Positions 36,820 through 46,034 of a DNA stretch of 64,000 nt are shown piece by piece (position 1 is the first letter of the stretch; each line of letters opens with the position of its first letter). Source of the DNA: an uncultured Polaribacter sp. (GTDB lineage Bacteria > Bacteroidota > Bacteroidia > Flavobacteriales > Flavobacteriaceae); contig NZ_CANMBY010000002.1 in the NCBI RefSeq assembly GCF_947496195.1, positions 558,001 through 622,000 on the forward strand, written 5' to 3'. The notes beneath the pieces were generated by a model. The model saw nothing but the letters and a program-made list of their open reading frames with translations, ran no database searches and was not told where the DNA came from. The translations under genes and the position numbers were made by a program.

Positions 36820-38547
36820 TTATTTTATTGTTTGTTTAACCTCACCACATTTAAGCATTGCGTCACCAAAATATGGGTTTAAAACTTGTTCTTCTTTACT
36901 CAACCAATACGCACCGTTATTGTTATCTGCCATAGGACAAAATTGTACATATAGCTTATCATTTACCTTATCAAAGTTTTTAACCATTTCTATAAGCTTA
37001 TCGGAAATTGTTTGAAACTGTTTACGTTGATGTTCCAGAGTTACATTTTCATTTATACCTTTAGATGTTTTATGCAAAATAGCCCAGTAATTATGCGTTT
37101 GCTCTCTTTGACTTACTGGCATTTCTTCCAATGCTTTTCTAAATGCTTCACTTTTGGATGATGCTAACGATATATCAGACTGAATTAAAGCATCTTTAAG
37201 ATTGATATAAGCGTCAATAATAGGTTGAAATGATTTTTCAACAGTACTATTAAAATCAACCTTTTCTGTCATCATATCCATTGTATGTCCTTCGTGACCT
37301 GTCATTACTTTACCACCTGCCTTATTCATCATTGATTTTTTGCCTTGTAATTGAGCTGCTGCATCAACCGTAAATGTTCCGTTAGTCACGATTTCATTTC
37401 CAATAAATAAACCTTCCAAAACTTCATATTCATTACCAATTTGATTGCCTAAAACAACTTCGCGCATTTCAAAAATGGTTTGGTCTGGATTGGTTTTTAA
37501 ATAGACCACAGAACGTTCACCTGTCCAAAGTACAGCAGAGGCTGGGATTGTTAATACCTCATCATTACTACTTGAAACTCGTTCAATATTGGCGGTTACA
37601 AACATTCCTGGTTTAAATACATCGTTCTTATTATTAAGCACCACACGTAAGGTTACTGTTCTTGTTTTGGTATTTAATATTGGTTCAATGAAATCTACTT
37701 TCCCTTTAAATTCCTTATTAGCATAAGCGTTTGTAGTCACTAAAACTTCTTGTCCCTTTTTAAATAAATCGATTTGATTTTCATAGACATCAAAGTTTGC
37801 CCAAACCGTATTGAGATTTGCAATTTTAAGCAGTGGTTGACCTTGTTTGATGTAGTCGCCTTGTTCTACTAATTTTTCGGTAACTGTACCTGAAACGGTT
37901 GCATAAACTGGAAAGTTTTCTTTTACTTTACCAGTTTCTTCTATTTGATTAATTTGATTTTCAGATAGCTTCCACAACTTTAATTTATTACGAACTGCCT
38001 TATATAATGCAGGTTGCGATTCCTTTAAAGATGATGCTGTAATTAACTCTTGTTGTGCCGCATACAATTCTGGCGAATAAATGGTTGCTAATAGCTGACC
38101 TTTACGTACTTCTTCACCTGTAAAACTGACATTCAATCGTTCTATTCTACCCGAAAAATAACTGACTTGTACTGCGTTTGCTTCTTCATTTTCAGCAATT
38201 TTACCAGATAATTTAAGGGTGTTGTCATCAACATTTCCTTTGCCTACAACAGTCGTTTGGATATTGGCTAAAGCCATCGCATTTTCAGTTAACTTGAATT
38301 GGTCTGCCAACAAACCATCTGCACTACTTTCGGCAGGAATTAAATCCATTCCGCAAATAGGACAATCACCTGGTTCTGGTTGCATAATTTGTGGATGCAT
38401 TGAACACGTCCACATTTGATTGGTTTCTGAAACTTCATTGTGATTATGTTCTGCTAATTTTTTTGATGAATCACCAAAAATCAACCAACCCAAGAGCAAA
38501 CCTACTGCGAGTAATCCTATGTATATGACTATTTTATTATTTTTCAT
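36820..38547 (-). CDS. CusB-like periplasmic adaptor with metal-binding domain and DUF3347 tail
   Basis: A 575-residue membrane-fusion protein linking the RND pump and the TolC-like channel. N-terminal membrane anchor (about residues 5-24), then the short heavy-metal-binding zinc-ribbon-like motif MWTCSMHPQIMQPEPGDCPICGMDLIP (45-71). The barrel/lipoyl/hairpin core runs to about residue 415 (YSPELYAAQQELITA, VTEKLVEQGDYIKQGQPLLKIANL, VLTIPASAVLWTG). The C-terminal portion (about 440-575) is a DUF3347 domain, with CPMADNNNGAYWLS and LKCGEV. It overlaps the DUF305 gene by 11 bases. Copper or silver is the likely cargo, by family resemblance only. Confidence 0.9.
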   Translation of the reverse strand: MKNNKIVIYIGLLAVGLLLGWLIFGDSSKKLAEHNHNEVSETNQMWTCSMHPQIMQPEPGDCPICGMDLIPAESSADGLLADQFKLTENAMALANIQTTVVGKGNVDDNTLKLSGKIAENEEANAVQVSYFSGRIERLNVSFTGEEVRKGQLLATIYSPELYAAQQELITASSLKESQPALYKAVRNKLKLWKLSENQINQIEETGKVKENFPVYATVSGTVTEKLVEQGDYIKQGQPLLKIANLNTVWANFDVYENQIDLFKKGQEVLVTTNAYANKEFKGKVDFIEPILNTKTRTVTLRVVLNNKNDVFKPGMFVTANIERVSSSNDEVLTIPASAVLWTGERSVVYLKTNPDQTIFEMREVVLGNQIGNEYEVLEGLFIGNEIVTNGTFTVDAAAQLQGKKSMMNKAGGKVMTGHEGHTMDMMTEKVDFNSTVEKSFQPIIDAYINLKDALIQSDISLASSKSEAFRKALEEMPVSQREQTHNYWAILHKTSKGINENVTLEHQRKQFQTISDKLIEMVKNFDKVNDKLYVQFCPMADNNNGAYWLSKEEQVLNPYFGDAMLKCGEVKQTIK

Positions 38548-39028
38548 TCTGTAAACGATTTATCATTGCTTTCATTTCTTCTATCTCCTTCTTCTGTGCT
38601 TTAATAATATCCTCTGCTAATTTTTTAACTTCTGGGTCTTTTATATCTGCTCTTTCACTTGTTAAAATAGCAATGGAATGATGTGGTATCATTGCTTTCA
38701 TCCATAGTATATCTCCAACTGTTGATTTTTGGTCGCGTACTAATCCTAAAGCAATTGCAAATAGCGCAATACTTCCTATGACTATGCCCATATTTTTCTT
38801 TTTATTCTTGTACATATTCTTCATAAAAAAGAACATAATCAAAGCCATTGTGGCAATACCCAAACAAACCATATAGAATCTCGTTAGACTAAACCAAACG
38901 TGGTCAAATTCATAAGTATTTAAATACATTGTGATATACATCGCTATAAATGATGCCCCTAACATTAAGAAGAATTTTGTGTAGTTGCTCATTCCGTTTT
39001 CGTTTTTTTTGTGTTCTTGTGTGTTCAT
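38537..39028 (-). CDS. DUF305 domain membrane protein
   Basis: A 163-residue protein with three predicted helices (about residues 17-34, 45-68 and 80-100) followed by a soluble DUF305-type helical domain. In that domain MIPHHSIAILTSERADIKDP gives the His-His pair typical of the family and a probable metal site. Members are ferritin-like and often sit in copper or silver resistance loci. It overlaps the CusB gene by 11 bases and lies 26 bases after the HMA-MauE gene. Confidence 0.85.
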   Translation of the reverse strand: MNTQEHKKNENGMSNYTKFFLMLGASFIAMYITMYLNTYEFDHVWFSLTRFYMVCLGIATMALIMFFFMKNMYKNKKKNMGIVIGSIALFAIALGLVRDQKSTVGDILWMKAMIPHHSIAILTSERADIKDPEVKKLAEDIIKAQKKEIEEMKAMINRLQNEK

Positions 39029-39054
39029 ATTTTCAAATTTTCAGTGGTTATTAT

Positions 39055-39786
39055 TTAATTTATCAGCATTAATACTGCCATTACAATCATAATGGCATTC
39101 TCAATAAACGTGGCTTCTGTCATAGGTAACTTTAAAGCTGTACCTAAACAAGCACATCTAATAGATTTTTTATCTAATAATGTTTTCGTTACACCAATGG
39201 TTGTAATACCTAATACAACAAGTGTTACTATTAATGCAATTTTAACTTCAAATCGCATCAAAAACATTAAACCCAAAGCAGTTTCAATAAATGGATAAAT
39301 CCAACCATAAGCAGGAACTCGTTTTGCTAATGGGTCGTACATTTTGAAAGATTCTGGGAAGCCTTTTAAATCTAACATCTTGAAGAAGCTAAACACAATG
39401 TAGAATAAGCCCATAAAGTCGAGCATAAATGCACTCCAACTCCAATCTTTATAATGTAATAATACACTTGCGGTTGCAATATAAAAGATGATTAGTAGTA
39501 AGGGCTTTAATTGCTGTAGTTTGCTTTTTTCTTGCTCCATTTCAAAACTTGATGTACTTGTAGAAGCAAAAATATTTTTAACTTCCTTTTCAGAAAGCGT
39601 ATATTTTTCAGGTAAGGCTTTTTTAAGAGTTTCTATAGCGACGTGGCTACTCATTGTAACTTCAGCTTCTCCTTTTTCGAGATTAACTTCAACATTGGTA
39701 ATATTATCAATGTTACTTAAACTTTTTTCTACAGATGCTTTACAACTGCCACAGGTCATTCCTGTTATTTTATATGTATGTGTCAT
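39055..39786 (-). CDS. HMA domain fused to a MauE/DoxX-like membrane domain
   Basis: A 243-residue protein. Residues 1-66 form a heavy-metal-associated domain with GMTCGSCKASVEKSL (Cys-x-x-Cys). After a linker, residues about 95-243 form four membrane helices of the MauE/DoxX-like type, with YGWIYPFIETALGLMFLM, and a cytoplasmic or periplasmic CACLGTALKLP loop near the end that resembles the redox-active Cys pair of MauE relatives. MauE-like proteins handle disulfide chemistry, so a metal sensor/chaperone coupled to redox is plausible. It shares one base with the AldC-like gene. Confidence 0.82.
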   Translation of the reverse strand: MTHTYKITGMTCGSCKASVEKSLSNIDNITNVEVNLEKGEAEVTMSSHVAIETLKKALPEKYTLSEKEVKNIFASTSTSSFEMEQEKSKLQQLKPLLLIIFYIATASVLLHYKDWSWSAFMLDFMGLFYIVFSFFKMLDLKGFPESFKMYDPLAKRVPAYGWIYPFIETALGLMFLMRFEVKIALIVTLVVLGITTIGVTKTLLDKKSIRCACLGTALKLPMTEATFIENAIMIVMAVLMLIN

Positions 39787-40508
39787 TATTTTGGTAGTTT
39801 TAATGTTATAGAATTGTTTAATAATAAGTCATCTATATGACCAGCAATAGCATCATCCTCCGTTTTAAAATGCATATGCATATTGGTAGTATGATGTGTG
39901 AAAATTGCTTTATGTTTTGTAGAATAGAATCCGATTATTTCAACGTCTTTATTCTGCAAAGTTCCATTTAAACCTGATTCTTTGTGCTTTTTATGATTAT
40001 GGATAGTGTCACCATCTTTCCAATTGATGACGTGCCAATCTAAAGATTTGACGTTGCCCTCTAACAAAAAAGGAAATGGTTTATTTGTATCTATATTGTA
40101 CTCTATAGCAATCTTGAAAATTTGTTCTTCTAAATCACTTTTTGTGGTACAATTTTTTATTTCAAAAGATTCCCACGCTTTAATTTCTGCATATACTAAT
40201 AGAGATGCTTTTAGGTTGTAAGAATCTTTAATCTGTAAACTACTATCAACCACAAAACTGTTGCTTGGTTGACTATCAAATATTTGAATTTCGCCCTTGA
40301 GGTTATCCACAGCACCAAGAGCGTAAAGGTTTTTCATTTTTGAAAGTGTGTCTAAACTGATTACGGGTTGAATATTACCAGACATTATTGTTCTTAAAGC
40401 ACCTGAATGTTTTACTACTGTTGAAAGAGTTTGACTTTCTTTATCTCGACAAGACAAAAAGGCAATTGTAAAAAATACTAATACGATTATATATGTTAAT
40501 CTTTTCAT
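39786..40508 (-). CDS. Acetolactate-decarboxylase-like lipoprotein
   Basis: A 240-residue lipoprotein (lipobox AFLSC, Cys 20) whose body resembles alpha-acetolactate decarboxylase (AldC/BudA). GALRTIMSGN, LYALGAVDNLKGEIQIFD and the C-terminal MHMHF...GHIDD align with the enzyme. The Zn ligands of the Bacillus brevis enzyme are His194, His196 and His207; here His211, His213 and His224 have exactly the same spacing. The Arg expected near LEGNVKSLDWHV is not visible, so decarboxylase activity is doubtful. Location on the outer side of the membrane inside a Cus-like operon suggests a metal-binding role. It overlaps the downstream HMA-MauE gene by one base. Confidence 0.75.
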   Translation of the reverse strand: MKRLTYIIVLVFFTIAFLSCRDKESQTLSTVVKHSGALRTIMSGNIQPVISLDTLSKMKNLYALGAVDNLKGEIQIFDSQPSNSFVVDSSLQIKDSYNLKASLLVYAEIKAWESFEIKNCTTKSDLEEQIFKIAIEYNIDTNKPFPFLLEGNVKSLDWHVINWKDGDTIHNHKKHKESGLNGTLQNKDVEIIGFYSTKHKAIFTHHTTNMHMHFKTEDDAIAGHIDDLLLNNSITLKLPK

Positions 40509-40511
40509 TGC

Positions 40512-41747
40512 TTAATTGGTTAAGTAATTAATAATTGTACTTTGCACATAGTAGACCTTAATAGACTCTATTTGGTTCATTTGAAACTTTAGTTGCAGTT
40601 CTTGAATATCCAAAACATCATTAAAATCTATCGTTCCTGTTTCGTAACTTTTGATTAAGATGTCTTCTGCATCTTTAGCTTGTTTTAAGTTCTTGGTTTG
40701 AGTCTCATAACTTATTCTTGCCGAAATACGCTCATTAATCGCTTTACTTAAAAACGTTTCCAAAGTGTTTAATCGTTCTTGTTTTTGAGCTGTTATTTCT
40801 TGCTGTTCTAACTCATTTTGCTTGGTTTGAGATTTATATTTTTTATTAAAAATTGGGATTGACACCGAAACCATAGGCATTACAATATCTTTACCGTTAT
40901 CCGAGAAATTCATATCTGGTCTTTCAGAAACATTGATATAGTCTAATCCAAAACCAATCATAGGACTACTTTCTTTTTGATTTAGTAATTCTGATTGCTC
41001 TATGGATTGAAATAGTTTATCATACTTCAACAATTCAGGATGCAATGCTAAATTTTCATTAATGATTTCAAAGTCTTCTGAAGGCATCATTAAACTATCT
41101 ACCACATTAACAGCAACATCATTTTCTCTATTCAAAAGATTATTAAGATTCGTTTGTTCTGCTAAAAACTGTTGACTTAAAACATCTTTTAGTTGTTGCA
41201 TTTCGTTTTGACGCATTTGTAATCGCAATAAATCTACAGCAGATGCTTTACCAACCTCAACAGAGGTTAGTGCTAATGTCTCATAGGTTTCCAATAGTTT
41301 AATGTTTTCTGTTAGCACCCTTTGTTTCGCTTTGTTAGCGTATAAATTATAATAGGATTGTGATACAGAAGCCATCAATTTTCGCTTTGCAATAACAATG
41401 TCCTCATATTTTGCATCGGCTAACGAACTCACATAATTTTCTCTTGATGTAATTGTACCAAACCACGGTAACATTTGTTTAGCCGATACTTTAAATCGTT
41501 GCGCACCTGTTCGTGTTTCTGGTTCGCTCACAAAGTAACCTACACCAAATTCGGTATTAGGAATTGTATTGACTTCGTTTACTTTTTCAGAAGCTCTTTT
41601 GTATTGCAACTCAAATTTTTGAATTTCTGGATTGTTATTTAATGCAACATCAATAAGCGTTTCTAACTCTTGACTTTGTACAGAAAGCACAAAGCATAAA
41701 GAGCAAAGAACAAAGACTGTTTTTTTATCGATTTTTATGTATTTCAT
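40512..41747 (-). CDS. TolC family outer-membrane channel (CusC/CzcC-like)
   Basis: A 411-residue outer-membrane efflux protein with a signal peptide ending near SVQSQE (about residue 26). Two OEP repeats of long heptad helices surround strands such as VSAKQMLPWFGTITSR and PMVSVSIPIFNKKYKSQTKQNELEQQEITAQKQERL. It is shorter than E. coli CusC and lacks an obvious lipobox. It overlaps the CusA-like gene by four bases (41744-41747), and three bases separate it from the AldC-like gene. It completes a CusCBA-type pump. Confidence 0.88.
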   Translation of the reverse strand: MKYIKIDKKTVFVLCSLCFVLSVQSQELETLIDVALNNNPEIQKFELQYKRASEKVNEVNTIPNTEFGVGYFVSEPETRTGAQRFKVSAKQMLPWFGTITSRENYVSSLADAKYEDIVIAKRKLMASVSQSYYNLYANKAKQRVLTENIKLLETYETLALTSVEVGKASAVDLLRLQMRQNEMQQLKDVLSQQFLAEQTNLNNLLNRENDVAVNVVDSLMMPSEDFEIINENLALHPELLKYDKLFQSIEQSELLNQKESSPMIGFGLDYINVSERPDMNFSDNGKDIVMPMVSVSIPIFNKKYKSQTKQNELEQQEITAQKQERLNTLETFLSKAINERISARISYETQTKNLKQAKDAEDILIKSYETGTIDFNDVLDIQELQLKFQMNQIESIKVYYVQSTIINYLTN

Positions 41748-44700
41748 TTTGTTGCTCTTTTAAGTTGAACTTCGGATTTCCAGCTATATAATACTGGAAC
41801 TACAAATAAGGTTATTAAGGCTATGAGCATTCCACCAAAACTTGGTATGGCCATTGGAATCATAATATCGCTTCCTCTCCCTGTAGATGTGAGTATTGGT
41901 AATAATGCTAATATGGTGGTTGCTGTTGTCATTAAACAAGGTCTGATTCGTTTTTCTCCTGCTTCAACAACTGACGCTCTAATTTCCTTTTTAATCTCTG
42001 GTGTGTTTCTATCAAAAGTTTGAGTTAAATAGGTCGCCATTACTACGCCATCATCTGTTGCAATACCGAAAAGTGCAATAAAACCAACCCAAACCGCTAC
42101 ACTTAAATTAATGGGATGCATCTGGAATAAATCACGCAGATTTTCGCCAAAGAAGTTGAAGTTTAAAAACCAATCTTGACCATAGAGCCATATCATTACA
42201 AATCCCCCAGCAAACGCTACTGCAATTCCTGTAAACACCATTAATGAGGTTGCCACAGAACGGAATTGGAAATACAGTATTAAAAAGATAATTGCCAAGG
42301 CTAATGGCACAACAACAGATAGCGTTTTTTCTGCTCGTAACTGATTTTCATACGTTCCTGTGAATGCATAGTTGATTCCTTTTGGTACTATTAGCTCACC
42401 AGAATCTATCTTTTCTTGAATCAATGCTTGTGCATTTTCAACAACGCTTACTTCAGCAAAGCTATCTAATTTATCAAATAACACATAGCCTACTAAAAAC
42501 GTGTCTTCACTTTTAATTACTTGTGGCCCTTGTTCGTATCGAATACTTGCTAATTCACTTAGAGGAACAGAACTTCCTTTTGCAACTGGTATATAAATCT
42601 GCTTTAAGTCGTTTGGATTATTACGTAGTTCTCTTGGATACCTAACACGAACACCATATCGCTCACGACCTTCAACCGTTTGTGTTAAAACCATACCACC
42701 AACTGCGACTTTTAATACGTCTTGAACATCTTGTATAGAAATGCCATAACGTGCAATTTTTTCTCTATCAATATCAATTAACAAATACGGTTTGCCAACA
42801 ATACGGTCAGCAAAAACAGCTTCTTCTTTAACACCTTCTGCTTCCTTGATGATGTTCTCTAATTGGACGCCAAACGCTTCAATTTGCTTTAAGTCTTGGC
42901 CTTTTACCTTAATTCCCATAGGTGCTCGCATTCCTGTTTGAAGCATTACCAATCGGGTTTCAATAGGTTGTAGCTTTGGTGCTGAAGTAACACCTGGTAA
43001 TTTGGTAACTCTTACAATTTCATTCCAAATATCGTCTGGTGATTCGATTTCTGGTCGCCAATTACGGTAGTATTCACCATCGTCATCTTCAATTAGTTGA
43101 GACCTTTTAACTGTACTAAAAGCAACATTTTCGGAATTATTAGGATTAGAAATAGTGCGACCATCTTTTAATTCAAACAAACCATCATCATTTACTTTGT
43201 AGCGTTGCCTTTCTCCATCTACATTCAGCATATATTCTGGCTTATACTGAATGATATTTTCATACATTGATAGTGGTGCTGGGTCTAACGCTGATTCTGT
43301 TCTACCCGCTTTACCTACAACTGTTTCAATTTCTGGAATACTGGCTACTGCCATATCTAATTGTTGTAAAACTCTTTTATTTTCTTCTACGCCAGAATGT
43401 GGCATTGATGTTGGCATTAGTAGAAATGAGCCTTCATTTAAGGATGGCATAAACTCTTTGCCTGTGTTCTTCATAATGAAAAATCCTGCAATTACAATAG
43501 CTGTTGGTACAGATAGAAACAATAATTTATTATCTAAACACCATTCTAAAATACGAGTATAGTATTTGATGAATAGCGAAAAAACACCTAATAAACCAAA
43601 GCATATAACACTTACAAAAATGAGATTCCAGAAGATACTTTTATCAACTCCTAATGGTCGCCAATATTCAGCTAACAGAAATATGATTGCTGATGCTGAA
43701 ATAATGATATTGATAAGATTAGCTTGTTTGTCTGTTATTTTATTTTGAATATTGAGAAGTGCTGTAATTCCAAAAGCTATCAAAATCAATCCCAGCCAAT
43801 ACCCAAAGACTATTGCTACGACACCTAATGCTATTAAAACACCATTTAAAATAGTTTTAAAAGTGTTTTTGATGCTTTTCTTTCTGAATAAAAATGCTGC
43901 AAATGGTGGTATTAAAAATAAAGCAACAATAATAGATGCTGTTAACGCAAAGGTTTTTGTAAATGCTAATGGTCTAAATAATTTTCCTTCTGCGCCAATC
44001 ATAGTAAATACAGGAATGAAACTGATTATTGTTGTCATTACTGCTGTTACGATTGCACCAGATACTTCTGCTGTGGCATTATATACTACTGTATTGATTG
44101 ATTTTGTTCCGTCATCTTCATCCAAGTGCCTAATGATGTTTTCTGAAAGTATGACACCAACATCGACCATTGTTCCAATAGCAATTGCGATACCAGATAA
44201 AGCGACAATGTTTGCATCTACACCAAAGAACTTCATTGCTATAAACACCATTAAAACCGCAACTGGTAGAAGTCCAGATATAAGTACAGATGCTCGAAGA
44301 TTGAATACCATAATGATAATTACCAAAATGGTAATTAGTATCTCTAATGCTAAGGCTTCATTGAGTGTACCTAATGTTTCTTGAATGAGTTCTGTTCTAT
44401 CGTAAAATGGAACTATTGTGACTTGTGATGTTCTCCCATCTGCTAATACTTTTGAAGGTAAGCCTGCACTTAATTCATTAATTTTTTCTTTTACATTATT
44501 GATTACTTCCATTGGGTTTGCACCATATCGCGCAACTACAACAGCACCTATAACTTCTGCACCTTCTTTATCTAATAAACCACGTCTTGTTGCAGGACCT
44601 AATGATACTTTTCCAATGTCTTTAATGCGTATTGCTGTATAATCTTCGGAAGTAACAACTGCATTTTCTATGTCTGCAATAGATTTCACATAACCTAAAC

Positions 44701-45451
44701 CACGTACTAAATATTCTGCATTATTAATTTCAATAGTTTGTGCACCGATGTCTTTATTACTTTCCTTAACTGCTTTTACAATATGATGCAATCCAATATT
44801 ATATTGACGCATCAATTCTGGATTTACATCCACTTGATATTCCTGAACATATCCACCAATAGAAGCGACTTCTGATACTCCACTTGCAGAGGATAGCGCA
44901 TATTTTACATAGTAATCTTGAATGCTTCGTAATTCTTGTAAATCCCAACCACCAGTTACGTTTCCGTTTTCATCACGTCCTTCAAGTGTGTACCAAAATA
45001 TTTGTCCTAATCCTGTTGCATCTGGTCCCAAAGCAGGATTAACACCTTCAGGTAATAAACCACTTGGTAATGAGTTTAGTTTTTCGAGAATACGACTTCT
45101 ACTCCAGTAAAATTCTATGTCTTCTTCAAAAATGATATAGATACTTGAAAAGCCGAACATAGAAGAACTACGAATGGTTTTTACTCCAGGAATACCTAAC
45201 AAGGATGTGGTTAATGGATAGGTAATTTGGTCTTCAATATCTTGTGGTGAACGACCATCCCACTTTGTAAATACAATTTGTTGGTTTTCTCCAATATCTG
45301 GAATTGCATCTACAGCTACAGGATTGCTTGGTAAAAATCCTGTATCCCAATTGAAAGGTGCATTTACTGTTCCCCATCCTACGAAAAGGACGAGTAGTAG
45401 TACTGCAACGAGTTTATTCTCTATAAGAAATTTGATTGCTTTATTAAGCAT
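41744..45451 (-). CDS. CusA/CzcA-type heavy-metal RND pump
   Basis: A 1235-residue proton-driven inner-membrane pump. Hallmarks: ENQQIVFTKWDGRSPQDIEDQITYPLTT near the N-terminus, ALSGIAIAIGTMVDVGVILSENI with the membrane Asp/Glu relay, GREFMPSLNEGS-like FMPSLNEGSFLLMPTSMP, and IATDDGVVMATYL in the second half. It is longer than E. coli CusA (about 1047): an extra stretch of roughly 110 residues with added helices follows the fifth membrane segment region (about 525-640), and a further acidic insert (YKPEYMLNVDGERQRYKVNDDG) lies in the periplasmic part. Such inserts are seen in Bacteroidota CusA relatives. Metal specificity is not certain. Confidence 0.92.
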   Translation of the reverse strand: MLNKAIKFLIENKLVAVLLLVLFVGWGTVNAPFNWDTGFLPSNPVAVDAIPDIGENQQIVFTKWDGRSPQDIEDQITYPLTTSLLGIPGVKTIRSSSMFGFSSIYIIFEEDIEFYWSRSRILEKLNSLPSGLLPEGVNPALGPDATGLGQIFWYTLEGRDENGNVTGGWDLQELRSIQDYYVKYALSSASGVSEVASIGGYVQEYQVDVNPELMRQYNIGLHHIVKAVKESNKDIGAQTIEINNAEYLVRGLGYVKSIADIENAVVTSEDYTAIRIKDIGKVSLGPATRRGLLDKEGAEVIGAVVVARYGANPMEVINNVKEKINELSAGLPSKVLADGRTSQVTIVPFYDRTELIQETLGTLNEALALEILITILVIIIMVFNLRASVLISGLLPVAVLMVFIAMKFFGVDANIVALSGIAIAIGTMVDVGVILSENIIRHLDEDDGTKSINTVVYNATAEVSGAIVTAVMTTIISFIPVFTMIGAEGKLFRPLAFTKTFALTASIIVALFLIPPFAAFLFRKKSIKNTFKTILNGVLIALGVVAIVFGYWLGLILIAFGITALLNIQNKITDKQANLINIIISASAIIFLLAEYWRPLGVDKSIFWNLIFVSVICFGLLGVFSLFIKYYTRILEWCLDNKLLFLSVPTAIVIAGFFIMKNTGKEFMPSLNEGSFLLMPTSMPHSGVEENKRVLQQLDMAVASIPEIETVVGKAGRTESALDPAPLSMYENIIQYKPEYMLNVDGERQRYKVNDDGLFELKDGRTISNPNNSENVAFSTVKRSQLIEDDDGEYYRNWRPEIESPDDIWNEIVRVTKLPGVTSAPKLQPIETRLVMLQTGMRAPMGIKVKGQDLKQIEAFGVQLENIIKEAEGVKEEAVFADRIVGKPYLLIDIDREKIARYGISIQDVQDVLKVAVGGMVLTQTVEGRERYGVRVRYPRELRNNPNDLKQIYIPVAKGSSVPLSELASIRYEQGPQVIKSEDTFLVGYVLFDKLDSFAEVSVVENAQALIQEKIDSGELIVPKGINYAFTGTYENQLRAEKTLSVVVPLALAIIFLILYFQFRSVATSLMVFTGIAVAFAGGFVMIWLYGQDWFLNFNFFGENLRDLFQMHPINLSVAVWVGFIALFGIATDDGVVMATYLTQTFDRNTPEIKKEIRASVVEAGEKRIRPCLMTTATTILALLPILTSTGRGSDIMIPMAIPSFGGMLIALITLFVVPVLYSWKSEVQLKRATK

Positions 45452-45559
45452 ATATTTTGATTATTAAACAGTTAGACATTGATGTTTAGAAAACACCGAA
45501 TACAACAAATTATCCTTATGACACAAAGCCATTGGATAAAACAGTCTAAAGTTTAAAAA

Positions 45560-45973
45560 TCAAATTAAATACGTCTCGTCAATTTTGTAGAGTTGCCTTA
45601 TGACGAGTGGCGGTTTGTACTCTTCGTAAGAAGATTCATTATTTTTTATACCTTCAAAAAGGTTAATATATGTGTAAACAAATGAAGCAATGAATACCTG
45701 TTGTTCAAATGATATTTTGTCAACTTGTAATTGAAGTTCATCTTGACCTTCAATTGCTAATTGTTTATCATCGCAACAATTTTTCTTGGTAATAGAACAT
45801 CCTTCAGTAGAAGGTTTTTCCATTTCCATACCGCAACCTTTGGCTTTATGGAAAATAGCCGTTTCTACTAAAGTATCTCCGCAATAATGCATATTCATAG
45901 TAAATGACATTGTAGAGAATAACACTACAAAAGCCATTGCTAAAGACATTATTTTATGGAATACTTGCTTCAT
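45560..45973 (-). CDS. HYC_CC_PP family small exported protein
   Basis: A 137-residue protein named for its motifs, all visible: MHYCGDTLV (HYC), KKNCCDD (CC) and EYKPPLV (PP). An N-terminal hydrophobic segment (about residues 5-22) suggests export. It carries seven Cys and several Met, so soft-metal binding is likely; members occur beside metal-resistance genes. The function is unproven. The ATG at 45973 is taken because it places the hydrophobic segment at the N-terminus; an in-frame ATG at 46003 would add 10 residues. A TAACTTTG on the minus strand (45982-45989) could be the -7 box. Confidence 0.82.
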   Translation of the reverse strand: MKQVFHKIMSLAMAFVVLFSTMSFTMNMHYCGDTLVETAIFHKAKGCGMEMEKPSTEGCSITKKNCCDDKQLAIEGQDELQLQVDKISFEQQVFIASFVYTYINLFEGIKNNESSYEEYKPPLVIRQLYKIDETYLI

Positions 45974-46034
45974 ACTGATTGCAAAGTTACAAAAATTTAA
46001 CAACTCCTTATTTTGTTTAACAGAAGTTTAATGG

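Noticed and set aside
43752..44384. Long plus-strand frame within the CusA-like gene
   Set aside because: Antisense to conserved membrane segments of the pump; composition is a shadow of hydrophobic codons.
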